A DNA stretch of 45,800 nt from Saccharopolyspora rhizosphaerae (GTDB taxonomy: Bacteria > Actinomycetota > Actinomycetes > Mycobacteriales > Pseudonocardiaceae). This document shows positions 32,275 to 41,008 of this stretch, piece after piece. The position numbers and the translations under genes were made by a program. The stretch covers positions 216,876-262,675 of the forward strand of contig NZ_RSAA01000010.1 in assembly GCF_003931915.1 (NCBI RefSeq). The letters run 5' to 3'. The first letter of the stretch is position 1; each line of letters begins with the position of its first letter. Under the pieces are notes generated by a model. It did not search any database and was not told the origin of the DNA. It saw only the letters and a program-made list of their open reading frames with translations.

Positions 32275-34722
32275 TCACTCCTGCAGACGTGGGTCGGTGC
32301 TCGGCCGAGGCGGCTGGCTGGTCCCGGCCGACGCGGACGGTGGCTCGGCGCTGGGGCGTGTGCGGGTGGCGGCCTGGCGGCGCAGTGCGCGCGAACGTCC
32401 GGGGATCGCGGCCGGGAGGGGGTCGGTGACCAGCGTGAACGGTCGTGCTTGCTGGCCGTGAACGACGAGCCGGGCGGCGGCGTGGTAGGCGTCGAGGTGG
32501 GCGAGGTCGTGATCTGTGAGGTTCGGGTGGGTGTGCTGTGCGAGGGCGCGGGCGTCCTCGGGGCTGGCGGCGAAGAGGACCTTGTTGCGGGCGTTGGTGG
32601 AGATGCCTTCGCGGAGATCGCGTGGGAGCTGGCCGAGGTGCTGGTGTGCCAGCGTCATGGAGACGCGGAAGCCGCGGGCTTCGGCGAGCATGTCCTCCAG
32701 CGGGTAGGGCAGGTTGAGGAAGTTGTGGCATTCGTCGATGTACATCGCCGCGTCGCGGCGTTCGCGCTGCGGGGTCGCGGCGCGGGCGGTGGTGGCTTGC
32801 CAGGCTCGGGCGACCCCGAAGGAGCCGAAGAGTCGGCTGGTCTCGTCGCCGAGCGAGCCCTTGGGGATGCGCACGAGGCAGATGCCACCGTCGAGCACGG
32901 CGTTCATGTCCACTGTGGAGGCACCGGCGGTCAGGGCGTCGCGCACGAACGGGCGGAGCAGGAAGCTGCGGAGTTTGTTCATCAACGGGGCGATGACTTG
33001 GGCGCGGGAGGCCTCGGTCAGCTCGGCGTACCAGTCCCAGAATCCGCGCAGGACAGGGTCGGTGACACCGGCGGTGACGCGGTCCCGGAAGGCGGGTTCG
33101 GCGAGCAAGCGGGGGACGTCGGCGAGCGTGGTGACGCCGCCTTGGGTGCGCAGGGTCAGGCATGCGGCGCGGAAGACGTCGTCGGTGCGTGGTCCCCAGA
33201 ACGCGGAGTAGACGCGGCGGAAGACCGAGACGAGGTTGTCGACGGTGACGTCCACGGCCTCGCCGTCGAGGGGGTTGAGGCAGGGTGGGCGGCTGCGGGC
33301 GTCGGCGTCGAAGAGGACCAGCCGGTCCGCGGCAGATTTGGGCAGGCGGGAGAGGACGTCGGTGACGAGGTCGCCTTTCGGGTCGATGACCAGGCAGCCG
33401 CGTTCGGCCTCGGCATCGGCGAGGATCATCTGGGCGAGCAGGGTGGATTTGCCGGAGCCGGTCGCACCCATGAGGTGCAAGTGCTGGCGGGCATCAGCGG
33501 CGCGCAGACCCACGCGGCGGGTCGCTCCGGTGTCGGTGGAGCCCAGAGGCTTGACCTCCGGGCCCGGTGCGGCGACCTCGGGTGGTGGAGTCAGGGCGCG
33601 GGCACCCGCGCGGTGCAGTCCGGGAATGGCCTCATCGGTGGGCAGGTGTGCCAGCGCGGCGATCTCGGGGACCGAGAGCAGGTCTCCCCGGCCGAAGCCA
33701 CGACCTCGCAGTGCCGTGGCGGGGCGGTGCAGTCGGTGACGCCAGTAGCGGTTGTGGTCGGTGTAGGCCGCGAAGCAAGTGGCCACCGTGTGGGCTCGGC
33801 CGCGCAGCACTCGGCGGGCTCGGCGTCGCTGTTCGGGATCGATCGGACGGGCAAGCGTGGTGCTGGCGGCGTAGCGCAGGCGGGTCTCGTACTGACTGCC
33901 GCGTTGTTTGGTGACACGGACCCTGTCCTGCGCCGAGCGCTCCAACCGCGTGTGCGCATCTGCGTGCCCTCGCGTGGACTTCGCATGTGGCGAGCCCGCC
34001 GTTCCGGGAGTGAGAAGGTCGAAGAGGAATCCGCGCAGGTTCGCAGCGCCGGTGAGTCGGCGTCCGGCAGCAGGGCGGGCGAGTACTTGCACGCAGACGT
34101 ACTCCCCCGGACCGAGACCACTGGGTGCAGCCAGGATCGCCCGGAGCGGGTCGGTGTCGAAGTCGGTCTTAATCGGCAGTGTCTCGGGCCGGGCCAGGCG
34201 GAGTTCTCCGCCGACCACCAGGGTGTGCTCGTCGGCGGGCTCGGGGATGGGTGAGGCGGCCGGCTGGGTGTGGGTGCGGGCGCCGGGCCAGGCCGCTTCG
34301 ACGGCGCGCTCGATGAGTCCGGGTGGGATGGTGCCGGGCACCCAGATCTGGATGGTGATGCCATCGCGGGTGATGACGTACTCGCACGCCAGGTGCGGCT
34401 GGCCGAGCACCCCACGTTTCCACGCCGGACGCAGCAACCCCACTAGGTGCGACCACAACGCGGCCCCACCATCCGGGTCCACTGTGGGCGGCGATTGGAT
34501 GGTGACCACTTTGGCGTTTTGGTTCAGCCTGTTTCGCCGATACGCACGCAGCACGAAACGCAACAGAGCGACCGTTGCGAGCCCAGCAAGCATGGAGGCG
34601 AGCAGTAGTGGTCGGTGCAGGAGGGAGCGGATCGCGGTCTCGGGGTCCTGGAGGTAGTCGGCAATGCTGTCCCCGAGGAGTTCGACCGGGCCCCACAGGT
34701 TCGGAAAGACGCGCAGAGACAT
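32275..34722 (-). CDS. VirD4/TraG-like coupling ATPase
   Basis: 815 residues. N-terminal membrane segment at about 38-60 (PLLLASMLAGLATVALLRFV). A long N-terminal domain follows, then Walker A GATGSGKST at about 419-427, Walker B-type GCLVIDPKGDL just after, and C-terminal AAA region motifs (AAMYIDECHNFLNLP, FRVSMTLAHQHLGQLP). The last 45 residues are basic and proline-rich. This is the motor that links the DNA substrate to the channel. GGGGG precedes ATG 34722. Confidence 0.9.
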   Translation of the reverse strand: MSLRVFPNLWGPVELLGDSIADYLQDPETAIRSLLHRPLLLASMLAGLATVALLRFVLRAYRRNRLNQNAKVVTIQSPPTVDPDGGAALWSHLVGLLRPAWKRGVLGQPHLACEYVITRDGITIQIWVPGTIPPGLIERAVEAAWPGARTHTQPAASPIPEPADEHTLVVGGELRLARPETLPIKTDFDTDPLRAILAAPSGLGPGEYVCVQVLARPAAGRRLTGAANLRGFLFDLLTPGTAGSPHAKSTRGHADAHTRLERSAQDRVRVTKQRGSQYETRLRYAASTTLARPIDPEQRRRARRVLRGRAHTVATCFAAYTDHNRYWRHRLHRPATALRGRGFGRGDLLSVPEIAALAHLPTDEAIPGLHRAGARALTPPPEVAAPGPEVKPLGSTDTGATRRVGLRAADARQHLHLMGATGSGKSTLLAQMILADAEAERGCLVIDPKGDLVTDVLSRLPKSAADRLVLFDADARSRPPCLNPLDGEAVDVTVDNLVSVFRRVYSAFWGPRTDDVFRAACLTLRTQGGVTTLADVPRLLAEPAFRDRVTAGVTDPVLRGFWDWYAELTEASRAQVIAPLMNKLRSFLLRPFVRDALTAGASTVDMNAVLDGGICLVRIPKGSLGDETSRLFGSFGVARAWQATTARAATPQRERRDAAMYIDECHNFLNLPYPLEDMLAEARGFRVSMTLAHQHLGQLPRDLREGISTNARNKVLFAASPEDARALAQHTHPNLTDHDLAHLDAYHAAARLVVHGQQARPFTLVTDPLPAAIPGRSRALRRQAATRTRPSAEPPSASAGTSQPPRPSTDPRLQE

Positions 34723-34764
34723 CGGTCCCCCTTTCTTGTCGAAAAGTGCTCTGCTTAATCGGGT

Positions 34765-36537
34765 TTAGAGGTCGATCCAGTCGTCGCTGTCCGCATGGGT
34801 GGTGGCGGACCCGAGGAACTCCGGGTCTGTGGTGACGAGGTCGTGCTCGGCGGGTGAGGCCACGGTGTGCAGGGCAACCCATTGGGTTCCGGTGGACAGC
34901 AGGGCTTGGCCCTGGTCGGCGGTGAGCAGGAACTGCCGTGCCCCCGCGGCGAGCCCGAAGTGCGTGGCGACCTCGTCGATGGCTTGAGGCGACTGGCGCA
35001 GCAGGATCTGAGTGGTCGCGTTGCCCACGATCGCCTTGCCGAGGTCGCTGCCCAGCAGATCGCCGACGTCCTGGGTGGCCACGGTCAGGCCGCACCAGTG
35101 TTTACGTGCGGCTTTGGCCATCCTGAACAGGAACTCCGCCCCTGCTGTGTGGCTCATCAGCAGCCACGCCTCGTCGACGACGACCAGGCGCCGGCGGCGC
35201 ACGACGGGGTGGGAGACCTCGCGCCAGATCGCGTCGAGGGTGAGTGCGGCGCCGATCGCCTGCAGTTCCGGTGGCAGGTCTTTGAGGGAGAACACGACCA
35301 GGTGCCCGTCGGGGCGGGTCGTGGTCGGCCCGTTGAACAGGGTGTTGAACGCGCCGTCGACGAAGGGGCGCAGGCGCTCGGCCAGTTCGTGCGCGCCGGT
35401 GGTGTGCAGGGTGTCCCGGAGGTCGGCGAGCAGGGGTGCGGGGCGTGACCAGGTGCGGGGGTCGGTGGTGATGCCCGCGTGGCGGTAGGTGGTGGCGATG
35501 GCCTCGTCCAGGGTGCCGCGTTCGGCACTCGTGAGGTCGCTGCCGAGCATCAAGGCCAGGACGGTGTGCAGGAACAGGCTTCGGCGGGCCAGTGCGTCGC
35601 TGGGGGCGCTGCGGCGCCCGTCCGGGCCGACGGTGACCGGCAGGTCGAAGGGGTTGAGCGTCACGCCGGGTGCGCCCAGGCGCAGGATGGTGCCGCCGAC
35701 GGCTTCGGCGAGCCGGGTGTATTCGTCTTCAGGGTCGATGATGCTGGCCTGCACGCCCCGGTAGAGGTGGCGCAGGAGTTCGAGTTTGACCAGATAGGAC
35801 TTGCCCGCGCCGGATCGTCCGAGGACCACGGCGTTGTGGTTGTCGGCGGCGAACCGGTCCCAGTGCACCAGGCCTGAGGACTGGGCGTTGTAGCCGTACA
35901 GCACGCCGTCGGTGGTGGTCTCCAGATCGGCGGGGTCGGCGGCGGGGAGATCCGGGGAGGTGAACGGGAACGCGGTGGCTAGGGCGTGGGTGTCGAAGGT
36001 GCGCTGCATCCCGAGCGGATCGAGTCCGACCGGCAGGGTGGCCACCCAGCCCTGCACGCTGCGGTAGGTGGTGGGTTTGGCGTCCAGCAGCATCGAGGAC
36101 GCCAGCGCGCGCACGGCGGTGACCTCGTCGGCGAGATGTTGCTCGCTGTGGGCGTGCACGGTCAGGTACAGGCCGAGTCGGAACATCTTTGATTCGCCGC
36201 GGGCGATGCGGGTCGACAGGTCGTAGGCGTCCTCGGTGGCGGCTTCGACATGGGGGTCGGCGAGACGGCCGTGCTCGGCGGTGTGGCGGCGTCCGGATTC
36301 CAGTTTCGCCAGTTGCTGTTTCAGGTGTTTCGCGGCGTGAGCGGGGTCGACAGGGTCGATGTGCAGGGAGACGTCGAGGCGGCCGGGATAGTTCAGCAGG
36401 GGTTGCAGCCAACCCGCGTTGACCTCGCGTGGATAGCCGGTGATGGCGAAGGAGGCGACCCATTCGCCGGCGACGGTGAGGTGTCGCGCACCGATGGTCA
36501 TCGAGTCGGGCGTGAACACGCTGTGCTGCGGGGTCAT
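34765..36537 (-). CDS. VirB4-like T4SS ATPase
   Basis: 590 residues from ATG 36537, coupled by ATGA to the PrgI-like gene upstream and preceded by GGGAGG. Walker A is VLGRSGAGKSYL (about 237-248). A Walker B-type IDPEDEY follows, and the C-terminal half has RRLVVVDEAWLLMSH and TVATQDVGDLLGSDLGKA. VirB4 is the one ATPase present in all conjugative T4SS, so this is the strongest evidence that the cluster is a true mating channel. Confidence 0.92.
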   Translation of the reverse strand: MTPQHSVFTPDSMTIGARHLTVAGEWVASFAITGYPREVNAGWLQPLLNYPGRLDVSLHIDPVDPAHAAKHLKQQLAKLESGRRHTAEHGRLADPHVEAATEDAYDLSTRIARGESKMFRLGLYLTVHAHSEQHLADEVTAVRALASSMLLDAKPTTYRSVQGWVATLPVGLDPLGMQRTFDTHALATAFPFTSPDLPAADPADLETTTDGVLYGYNAQSSGLVHWDRFAADNHNAVVLGRSGAGKSYLVKLELLRHLYRGVQASIIDPEDEYTRLAEAVGGTILRLGAPGVTLNPFDLPVTVGPDGRRSAPSDALARRSLFLHTVLALMLGSDLTSAERGTLDEAIATTYRHAGITTDPRTWSRPAPLLADLRDTLHTTGAHELAERLRPFVDGAFNTLFNGPTTTRPDGHLVVFSLKDLPPELQAIGAALTLDAIWREVSHPVVRRRRLVVVDEAWLLMSHTAGAEFLFRMAKAARKHWCGLTVATQDVGDLLGSDLGKAIVGNATTQILLRQSPQAIDEVATHFGLAAGARQFLLTADQGQALLSTGTQWVALHTVASPAEHDLVTTDPEFLGSATTHADSDDWIDL

Positions 36538-37589
36538 GGAGTGGCCTCCCATCCGTGCGGGTCGACGAGTTCGTCGGGTGTGGCGTGGTGGGTGGTGATG
36601 ACCTCAGACGGGTCGGCCAGAGCCGCCTCGGCGGTGCCGGTGTGGTCGGGGTTGCAGGCACCGGCAAGGACGTGAGTGGCCTGGGCGGTGTCGAGCACGG
36701 TGAGACGGATGCTCGCGGGGGCGAGCAGGTCGATCGCCTCATTGACACGGCGGAGAAGTCGGGCTTCGGCGGCGTGGCGCGCTCCCGCGTCCATCCCCCG
36801 CCGTGGCTGTCGTGGACGCCGTGGACGGGTGTCGGCGCTGCTGTGAGTGGGTGCTTCGCGGAAGACGAGCAGGACCTGGCGGCGGAGCAGGTCGGTGTGG
36901 CCGGCCAGATGGGTGAGGAACTCAGCGTGTTCTTCGGCCGCGGTTTCCAGAGCCGGATGCGGCAGGCTCGGGGCCTGCTCGCGCAGAGCGGTGATCTTGT
37001 CGGTGAGGTCGCAGCGCTGTGCACGGATGAGGATTTGCACGGGTGCGGTCAGGGAGTGCAGGTAGCGGGCGAAGGCGCCGACGAGGGCTTCGTGCTCGGT
37101 CTGGGTGCGCAGCGCGAAGTTGACTGTGCTGGCCGCGGCGACCAGGGCGATGCCCTCGCCGGCGAGGTCGACAACTCCAGCTTCCCCGGTACTGGCGGGT
37201 TCCACGCCGCTGGCCGGGGCGGCCACGGCTCCCAGCCGGGGAGCCTTCGTGGTCGTGGCAGCGGGCACGAGCCACTCCGGGACGGGCTCGGCCGGAGTGG
37301 GATCGGCGACCCTTTGGCGCGGGGAGAAGCGGTGCCGCACGGCTCCGCCGACCAGTCGGTAGAGCGCGACGCCATCCCGCTGGCCCAGGGCGAGTACGAG
37401 GGCGGCTGCGGCGATCGGGGTTGCCAGGACCGCGAAGACCGGCAACGCCAGGATGCTTCGGGTGGCTGCCCAGGCGCCGTAGAGCAGGGCGCCGGTCGCG
37501 GCCAGCAGCGTGAGTTGGCGGGCGGTGAGTCCGGCCAACAGGCGGTCTTCGCGGTCCACATCGGCGGGGATGCGTGCCGGTCCATTCAT
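36534..37589 (-). CDS. PrgI-like membrane protein, long form
   Basis: 351 residues. The first 95 residues match PrgI (VirB3-like) proteins: IPADVDREDRLLAGLTARQL, then two membrane segments around LLAATGALLYGAWAA and LPVFAVLATPIAAAALVLAL. PrgI proteins of Gram-positive systems are usually about 110-130 residues. Here a cytoplasmic domain of 230 residues is added, with AGEGIALVAAASTVNFALRT and a VirB4-N-terminal-like look (LRTQTEHEALVGAFARYLHS). It may be a PrgI fused to part of a VirB4 N-terminal domain. ATGA overlaps on both ends. Confidence 0.82.
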   Translation of the reverse strand: MNGPARIPADVDREDRLLAGLTARQLTLLAATGALLYGAWAATRSILALPVFAVLATPIAAAALVLALGQRDGVALYRLVGGAVRHRFSPRQRVADPTPAEPVPEWLVPAATTTKAPRLGAVAAPASGVEPASTGEAGVVDLAGEGIALVAAASTVNFALRTQTEHEALVGAFARYLHSLTAPVQILIRAQRCDLTDKITALREQAPSLPHPALETAAEEHAEFLTHLAGHTDLLRRQVLLVFREAPTHSSADTRPRRPRQPRRGMDAGARHAAEARLLRRVNEAIDLLAPASIRLTVLDTAQATHVLAGACNPDHTGTAEAALADPSEVITTHHATPDELVDPHGWEATP

Positions 37590-38692
37590 CGGGTACTCCT
37601 CGGTGGACGATCGCCTTCGGTCCAGGTCAGCGGCAGTTCGGGCTCAACGGGCTCAGACGCGCGGCCAGGCGGCGCTGCGGAGGCCGACTTCGGCGGTGAC
37701 TTCGGCGGTGTGGCGGCTGTGGTGTGCGGCGGTCTCGAGGTCGGCTGGGGACGGGGTTTCCTGGCTGGTGTGGGCAGGTCGAGCGGCAGGGCGTACTGGC
37801 CGTGCTTGTCCGGGCGGATCCCCTTGTAGGCGGGAAGGTCCGGCGGTTTCCGGCGGCGTGGGCGCGGCGGGCGAGCGTGCGCTGCGACCTCGCCGGAGTT
37901 GGTGAACAAGGGCCGCTGGCCACTGCCTCGCGGGGGCGGAGCCGCCGCCGGTGGTGGTGCTGGGGCCGGTGGTGGCGTGCTGGGTACCGGTGTGCCTCCG
38001 ATGAGGGGCAGGTGGTGTTGGCCGCCGGGTGGGACCGTGGAGGGGCGCATGCCGGGTTGCCCGGGTACCTGGGGGCGGGCCGTCGGGTGGGGGCGGCCGG
38101 TGCGGGTGAACAAGGCACCCTGGCCCGGTCCCGGCGTCGCATCGGTGGTGGCCGGGGTCGGGTTGTCGTGCAGGGTGTGGCGGCCGGTCGCATCAGGGTG
38201 GTGGCGGGTGTGGAAGGGCAGCATCTGTTGTTGCCCGACTTCGGTGCTGGTCGGCACCGCGCCGGGGCCAAGCGCTGGTGGAAGGGCGTTGCGGCTGGGT
38301 TTGCCGTCGCGGGTCCACAGCGCGGGCTGTCGCCCGCGTGCCGCCAAGGTGCGAGTGGGCGGTGTGGGGGTGCGGGTGGTGCGCGCGGGTGCGCGGGTTC
38401 GTGCCAAGCGTCCGAGTGGGAGAAGCATTTGCCCACCGGCCCCCGTGTGCACGTTCGAATACGGATCGGGTGCGGTTTCGCCGTGGGTGAAGGGCTTGTT
38501 CTCGCCCGCGCCGGCGGGCGGTCCGATTGCGGCTGAGGCGCCGCGAATGAGGCCGAAGGTCTTGTAGGCGATCAAACCGCGCACCATGGATCCGAGAAAC
38601 GAACGGTGGCCGTTGCGCAGTGACCCGAGGATCCAGAATGGGATTTTGATGAGGATGTAGCACATCGCGATCGCGATCAGAAGCTGCGCCAT
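37586..38692 (-). CDS. Second part of a split VirB6/TrbL-like protein, Gln-Leu repeat tail
   Basis: 368 residues from ATG 38692, with GAGG six bases upstream. One or two membrane segments start it (QLLIAIAMCYILIKIPFWIL), then a VRGLIAYKTFGL motif typical of the C-terminal membrane part of actinobacterial TrbL proteins. The remaining 300 residues are Pro/Thr/Arg-rich. In it the pattern G-Q-x-x-L-[PFW] recurs seven times (GGQMLLPL, GRQPALWT, GQQQMLPF, GQGALFT, GGQHHLPL, GQRPLFT, GQYALPL). The gene is in frame with the preceding TrbL-like ORF, separated by one TAG. ATGA-coupled to the PrgI-like gene. Confidence 0.75.
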   Translation of the reverse strand: MAQLLIAIAMCYILIKIPFWILGSLRNGHRSFLGSMVRGLIAYKTFGLIRGASAAIGPPAGAGENKPFTHGETAPDPYSNVHTGAGGQMLLPLGRLARTRAPARTTRTPTPPTRTLAARGRQPALWTRDGKPSRNALPPALGPGAVPTSTEVGQQQMLPFHTRHHPDATGRHTLHDNPTPATTDATPGPGQGALFTRTGRPHPTARPQVPGQPGMRPSTVPPGGQHHLPLIGGTPVPSTPPPAPAPPPAAAPPPRGSGQRPLFTNSGEVAAHARPPRPRRRKPPDLPAYKGIRPDKHGQYALPLDLPTPARKPRPQPTSRPPHTTAATPPKSPPKSASAAPPGRASEPVEPELPLTWTEGDRPPRSTR

Positions 38693-38713
38693 CACACACC
38701 TCACAATCGAGGT

Positions 38714-39676
38714 CTAGAAGAGCGTGACCCCGCCGGGCAGGAAGAAGAGTCGGATGGTCGCGACAAAGGCCAGTGATTGAGCGACTTGCACGGCCAGCAC
38801 TCCGCCGAAACAGCGCCACCACCAGTAGGCGACCGCTTCGGTATGGGGCAGGGCGTGACACATCAGCGTCAGGGGCGCCGCGATTAGCAATAGGACGGTG
38901 AGTGCGACTCGGACGACATAGGTGAGCAGCACCGCGATGATCATGACGACGAGAACGAGAACGGTGAAGATCACGTACAGTTCGCTGAGCTGACCTTCTC
39001 CCTGGGGGAGGCGCCCGCGAAGAGTGTTCGTGAATTCCGCGGCCGTCTCCGCAGCTTTTCCCGGGTCTCCCACCAGAACGGCGACCGAGAGCGCGTTGGC
39101 GAATTCAATGGCTTTCCCTCCGAAGAACAGGGACATGTTGGCTGCGGTGAACGCCACGGCGATGCGGGGCAGGATTTCTTTGACCGAGGCTCGTGTGTGC
39201 AGAGTTTGGTAGGCCATCGCGCTCAGTCCAGCCAGGGTGATCAGTAGGCCGGAGCAGGCGAGCATGATGCGTTGTGAGCCTCCCCAGATTTGGCCAACGA
39301 CCGGTAACTCATCAAGCGCGGGAGTCGCCAGCAATGAGTGAGCCAGCCAGTCCAGAACTGCGTTGAGCCCTGAGGTGGCGATGTTTTCGAAGAATCCCCA
39401 GAACCATCCGGTGAGGAATTCTTGAATCCACCCGTGCTCCTGCGCTTCATTCCCATCCGGTGCCGTCGCAGGAGCAGCGGGCGGGGCCGGTGGGGCCGTG
39501 CTGGGCAACGGCAATGGCGGGGCATCGACCGGCACCGAGGAGGGCGGTGCGGTGGGATCCGGAAATGGCAGCGGAATGTCCTGAGCGTGGGCTACGCCCA
39601 TCACTCCGCAGAGCAACCACAGCACCGTTCCGGCCACCACGAGGGTGGTGCCGCGTCGCGCGGCCTGATGGGACAT
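38714..39676 (-). CDS. VirB6/TrbL-like membrane protein
   Basis: 320 residues from ATG 39676 (GAGG about eight bases upstream). A signal-like helix, a Pro-rich linker with PAAPATAPDGNEAQEH, then about six membrane segments (IMLACSGLLITLAGLSAMAY, VALTVLLLIAAPLTLMCHAL, GVLAVQVAQSLAFVATIRLF). AVAYWWWRCFGG is typical of the family, which forms the inner-membrane channel. The frame ends FFLPGGVTLF-TAG and goes on, after seven sense codons, into the next ORF in the same frame, so this is probably two thirds of one ancestral gene. The pilin gene ends four bases upstream. Confidence 0.85.
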   Translation of the reverse strand: MSHQAARRGTTLVVAGTVLWLLCGVMGVAHAQDIPLPFPDPTAPPSSVPVDAPPLPLPSTAPPAPPAAPATAPDGNEAQEHGWIQEFLTGWFWGFFENIATSGLNAVLDWLAHSLLATPALDELPVVGQIWGGSQRIMLACSGLLITLAGLSAMAYQTLHTRASVKEILPRIAVAFTAANMSLFFGGKAIEFANALSVAVLVGDPGKAAETAAEFTNTLRGRLPQGEGQLSELYVIFTVLVLVVMIIAVLLTYVVRVALTVLLLIAAPLTLMCHALPHTEAVAYWWWRCFGGVLAVQVAQSLAFVATIRLFFLPGGVTLF

Positions 39677-39680
39677 GGGT

Positions 39681-40091
39681 TTACACCTCAAGAATTCCCT
39701 TGAGGATGCCGACCAGAATCGGCGCGAGAGCGCAGACAGCGAAGCCATAGGCAGCGTGCTTGACCGCTTGCTTGGCTTTTTCGACTTCGCTCGGGTCCCC
39801 GCCCGCGAGTAGATAGCGCAGGCCGCCGATGGTGAGGAACAACGTGGCGACCACCGCGAGAATGCCCATGATCCAATTGCGGGCGTTGTTCATGACCGTT
39901 TCGAGGTTGGCCGCCTCGGCGAGAACCATCACGGGAGCCGAGTGACCGGTCGCAGCGCCAAGCAGCATGCCGACCAGGGCGAGCCCCGCCGCGAGAACGA
40001 ATCGTGGGCACCGTGCGGCTCGCCGTGGGCGGCGTGATCGCACGGGGTTGGCGTGGTGTTCGGAGAGGGGTGTGGCGGTGTTCAGTCGCAT
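39681..40091 (-). CDS. VirB2-like pilin subunit
   Basis: 136 residues from ATG 40091, with AAGGAGG seven bases upstream. The signal-like start (CPRFVLAAGLALVGMLLGAA) is followed by a second and third hydrophobic segment (WIMGILAVVATLFLTIGGLR and FAVCALAPILVGILKGIL) with a short charged turn between them (GGDPSEVEKAKQAVKHAAYG). This two-helix hairpin behind a signal peptide is the layout of VirB2/TrbC-type pilins and of small T4SS subunits of Gram-positive elements. Confidence 0.8.
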   Translation of the reverse strand: MRLNTATPLSEHHANPVRSRRPRRAARCPRFVLAAGLALVGMLLGAATGHSAPVMVLAEAANLETVMNNARNWIMGILAVVATLFLTIGGLRYLLAGGDPSEVEKAKQAVKHAAYGFAVCALAPILVGILKGILEV

Positions 40092-41008
40092 GGGGTGTCC
40101 TCCTTGCGCGCGGGCGCCGGCGACGGCAGTGCGGGGCGAGCCCCGCACTTCTGAACTCCGGATTCGCCGCACGTTCGGGACAACCCGTCAGCGCACCGCC
40201 GCCGACCGGCGGACGGGCTCTGGGCTGGGCTCGGTGTTCGGGCAGTGGTCTCGTCGTCGTGGCCGGCGTCGCTGTCGTCGCGGAGGTAGTCGACGAGCTT
40301 GCGTTCGGCGCGCTGCCGCTTCTTCTTGATCGCCTCGTAGCTCGCGCCGAAGCGCTCGGCGACCTCGGTCAGCGGGATCCGTTCCAGGCGGGTGGCGCCA
40401 ATCAGGTGGGCTTCGTCGGGGGTGATGACCTCGTCGGCGACCGCGCGGGCCAGGACGATGTCGGGGTGCCCCCACGGCCGGGGCGGGGGCGCGGAGGACG
40501 GCGTGGTGCCCGATGGCAAGGGTGTGTCCAGGGCTTCGCGGACTGCGGCGTGCCCGGCACGGTAGGCGGCCCACCGCAGGCGCACCATGATCTGCTTCCG
40601 GGAGCAGTCGATCTGCGCGAGCTCGGCGATAAAACCGGCGAGCACCGCTGCTTCGATATCCGCGGTGTCGCCGACGAACCGCGAGGTCAGTGCGGCACTG
40701 GTCCGGATCAGCGCCGGCGCCGCCACGCCGACGCACCCCAGGGTCCACACCGCGCCCTCGGCGCGGGAGGCTGACACCAGGTGTGCCCACACCGCATCGC
40801 GGGTGTCCTGCGAGCAACCCCTGCGCAGCAGGCAGTCCCTCAGCTCATCGAGCCGCAGCATGCGAGCGGGCAGATCTGGGAAGTCACGGCCGTTGACCGT
40901 GATCGGCTCGGGCCCGGTCACCAGCCAGGAGAAGGATTGACGAGCGGCCGCGAGCGGAGACAATTCCCGCCCGCCGGATTCATTCTTCGAGTTCGAGTTT
41001 GATCGCAT
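40082..41008 (-). CDS. Sigma-70 region-4-like protein, head of the T4SS operon
   Basis: 308 residues from ATG 41008 (GAGAGG upstream). A helical N-terminal half (MLRLDELRDCLLRRG, RKQIMVRLRWAAYRAGHAAV) leads to a typical sigma region-4 helix-turn-helix: LIGATRLERIPLTEVAERFG, then ASYEAIKKKRQRAERKLVDY. The C-terminal 70 residues are unstructured. A convincing region 2 is lacking, so it may be a sigma-like regulator and not a full sigma factor. Its end overlaps the pilin start by ten bases, so it is the first gene of the minus-strand operon. Confidence 0.72.
   Translation of the reverse strand: MRSNSNSKNESGGRELSPLAAARQSFSWLVTGPEPITVNGRDFPDLPARMLRLDELRDCLLRRGCSQDTRDAVWAHLVSASRAEGAVWTLGCVGVAAPALIRTSAALTSRFVGDTADIEAAVLAGFIAELAQIDCSRKQIMVRLRWAAYRAGHAAVREALDTPLPSGTTPSSAPPPRPWGHPDIVLARAVADEVITPDEAHLIGATRLERIPLTEVAERFGASYEAIKKKRQRAERKLVDYLRDDSDAGHDDETTARTPSPAQSPSAGRRRCADGLSRTCGESGVQKCGARPALPSPAPARKEDTPCD

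Noticed and set aside
32044..34254. Long plus-strand open frame of 736 codons
   Set aside because: It runs antisense to the coupling ATPase gene, has no domain and a low-complexity Gly/Val/Glu composition typical of an antisense shadow at high GC.
36555..37829. 424-codon plus-strand frame
   Set aside because: Lies antisense to the PrgI-like gene and to the tail of the split TrbL gene; no recognisable domain.
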